A stretch of 5,722 bases of DNA from Gemmatimonadota bacterium (lineage in GTDB: Bacteria; Gemmatimonadota; Gemmatimonadetes; Gemmatimonadales; GWC2-71-9), in contig SMVY01000122.1 in assembly GCA_004357415.1 (NCBI GenBank), positions 1-5,722 on the forward strand, read 5' to 3'. Positions 4,516 to 5,722 of this stretch are shown in pieces. The position numbers and the translations under genes are program-made. The notes under the pieces were generated by a model that was not told where the DNA came from, ran no database searches, and saw nothing but the letters and a program-made list of their open reading frames with translations. Position 1 is the first letter of the stretch, and each line of letters opens with the position of its first letter.

Positions 4516-5722
4516 ATGCAGCTGACCGCAAAAGAAGCCTGGAAGCGCATCCTCGAGAGCGCGCGGCAGCAGATTCCTGATCACGCGATCCGGACTTGGC
4601 TCGAACCTACCGAAGCCGTCGCCCTCGATGGCAACAGGCTCATCATCGGCGCCCCCGACCAATTCGCGGTCGAATGGAACGAAACCAAGCACGCCGCCCT
4701 CCTCTCGGCGCTGGCCGAACCGGTGCTGGGAGACGGCACCTCGGTGGTGTTCCGCGTCCACGAGGATCAGCAGCAGCGGCCCCAGATGGACTTCTTCGTG
4801 GCCCCTCCGGCCACCCCCGGTATCCCCCGCCAGTCCACGGCCAGCACTGACGCAAAGCCACTGAATGACCGCTACACCTTCGACAGCTTCGTCATAGGCA
4901 AGTCCAACGAACTTCCCGCCGCCGCCGCCCACGCCGTCAGCGAGGCGCCCGGCCGCGTCTACAACCCGTTGTTCATCTACGGCGCCACCGGCTTGGGCAA
5001 GACTCACCTGATGCAGGCCATCGCCCACGACGTTTGCCAGCGATTCCCCACCACTCGGGTGCTGTACGTCGGGGCGGAGCAGTTCATCAACGAGGTGATC
5101 GAGAGCATCCACAACCGGAGAATGCCGGAGTTCAGGCGGCGCTACCGCAATGATGTCGATCTGTTCCTGGTGGACGACGTGCACTTTCTGGAGGGGAAGG
5201 AAGCCACCCAGGAGGAGTTCTTCCACACCTTCAATGCCCTCTACGAAGACACCAAGCAGATCGTGCTGACGTCCGACCGGCCCCCCAAGGAGATCCCCGG
5301 GCTGGAGTCCCGCCTGATCAGCCGGTTCGAATGGGGCATGGTGGCAGACGTGGGGCATCCCGATCTCGAGCACCGCATCGCCATCCTTCAGAAGAAGCAG
5401 GAACAAGATCACCTCGAGCTGACCATCCCGGACGACGTGATCCGCTTCATCGCCGCGAGCGTCCGCTCCAACGTCCGCGAGCTGGAAGGCTGCATCATCA
5501 AGCTGCTGCTGTTCGCCTCGCTCAAGCACCGCGAGGTCACTGTCGAACTCGCCCGCGAAGCGCTATCGGACAAGATCGAACTGGCCACCGGAGAACCGGA
5601 GCCGTCGGCGACCCCGCTCCCGTCCATCGGCCGGGTGCAGGAGATCGTCGCCCGCCGCTGGGGCGTCACCCCGGAGGGCCTGCGCTCCAAGGCGCGCATC
5701 AAGACCCTCACCGTTCCCCGCC
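4516..5722 (+). CDS. dnaA: Chromosomal replication initiator DnaA (C-terminus beyond the window)
   Basis: DnaA is the AAA+ ATPase that binds DnaA boxes and melts the origin; 402 residues are present. Domain I (about 1-85) begins MQLTAKEAWKRILES, and a short variable domain II (about 86-115) follows. Domain III starts at LNDRYTFDSFVIGKSN (116-131). It has Walker A GATGLGKT (156-163), Walker B LFLVDD (216-221), the EEFFHTFNALYE segment (233-244), sensor 1 LTSD (251-254), box VII SRFEWG (269-274, with Arg270 as the arginine finger) and sensor 2 SNVRELEG (318-325, Arg321). Domain IV starts near 371 (IGRVQEIVARRWGV). It is cut after KTLTVPR, before the DnaA signature helix, so roughly 50 residues are missing. 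ATG 4516 is the only sensible start: an in-frame TAG lies at 4486-4488 with no ATG, GTG or TTG between. The Shine-Dalgarno is weak, which may limit expression. It is transcribed divergently from rpmH. Confidence 0.98.
   Translation, partial: MQLTAKEAWKRILESARQQIPDHAIRTWLEPTEAVALDGNRLIIGAPDQFAVEWNETKHAALLSALAEPVLGDGTSVVFRVHEDQQQRPQMDFFVAPPATPGIPRQSTASTDAKPLNDRYTFDSFVIGKSNELPAAAAHAVSEAPGRVYNPLFIYGATGLGKTHLMQAIAHDVCQRFPTTRVLYVGAEQFINEVIESIHNRRMPEFRRRYRNDVDLFLVDDVHFLEGKEATQEEFFHTFNALYEDTKQIVLTSDRPPKEIPGLESRLISRFEWGMVADVGHPDLEHRIAILQKKQEQDHLELTIPDDVIRFIAASVRSNVRELEGCIIKLLLFASLKHREVTVELAREALSDKIELATGEPEPSATPLPSIGRVQEIVARRWGVTPEGLRSKARIKTLTVPR

Noticed and set aside
4387..5529. 380-residue minus-strand ORF opposite dnaA
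   Set aside because: Antisense to the conserved AAA+ core of DnaA and running into the dnaA promoter region; a shadow.

Overview
This is a high-GC bacterial chromosome segment from the replication-initiation neighbourhood, with the classic order dnaA / rpmH-rnpA-yidD-yidC-mnmE. YidC has the Gram-negative architecture: an N-terminal anchor plus a large periplasmic domain. Its short Pro-rich linker, together with the general look of the RnpA and MnmE proteins, is compatible with Gemmatimonadota or a nearby diderm phylum. That placement is an impression from the sequence, not a database result.

Layout. From about 4384 to 4515 lies a 132-bp divergent control region. Rightward from it runs dnaA (4516 to the window end, C-terminus cut off). 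Its promoter is TTGACT-N17-TACTAT, with a DnaA box (TTTTCCACA) lying on it. Leftward runs a tightly packed minus-strand operon. It begins with rpmH (ribosomal protein L34) and rnpA (RNase P protein; probable CTG start overlapping the rpmH stop by 4 bp). It continues with yidD (membrane-insertion factor), yidC (membrane insertase) and mnmE (tRNA wobble-uridine GTPase). After an 83-bp gap holding a degenerate 7-bp tandem repeat, the same strand carries one more gene that runs off the left edge.

The most interesting item is that last gene (407 to 1, minus). It encodes a thioredoxin-fold protein continuing into a helical, TPR-like tail. The codon for the first cysteine of its CxxC redox motif is an in-frame TGA, giving UxxC if read as selenocysteine. 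The frame stays open and protein-like for the remaining ~100 codons. A hairpin starts just downstream of the TGA: a perfect 6-bp stem GGAUAC/GUAUCC with loop CGUGAC, whose second loop base is G, 25 nt after the UGA. This fits the published bacterial SECIS description. Four neighbouring genes (rpmH, rnpA, yidD, mnmE) use TGA as their real stop, so genome-wide reassignment of UGA is unlikely. The gene is therefore a strong candidate selenoprotein; the alternative is a pseudogene whose single nonsense change happens to fall on the catalytic cysteine.

The remaining genes are conserved housekeeping functions: replication initiation (DnaA), translation (L34), tRNA 5' maturation (RnpA), membrane protein biogenesis (YidD, YidC) and tRNA modification (MnmE).
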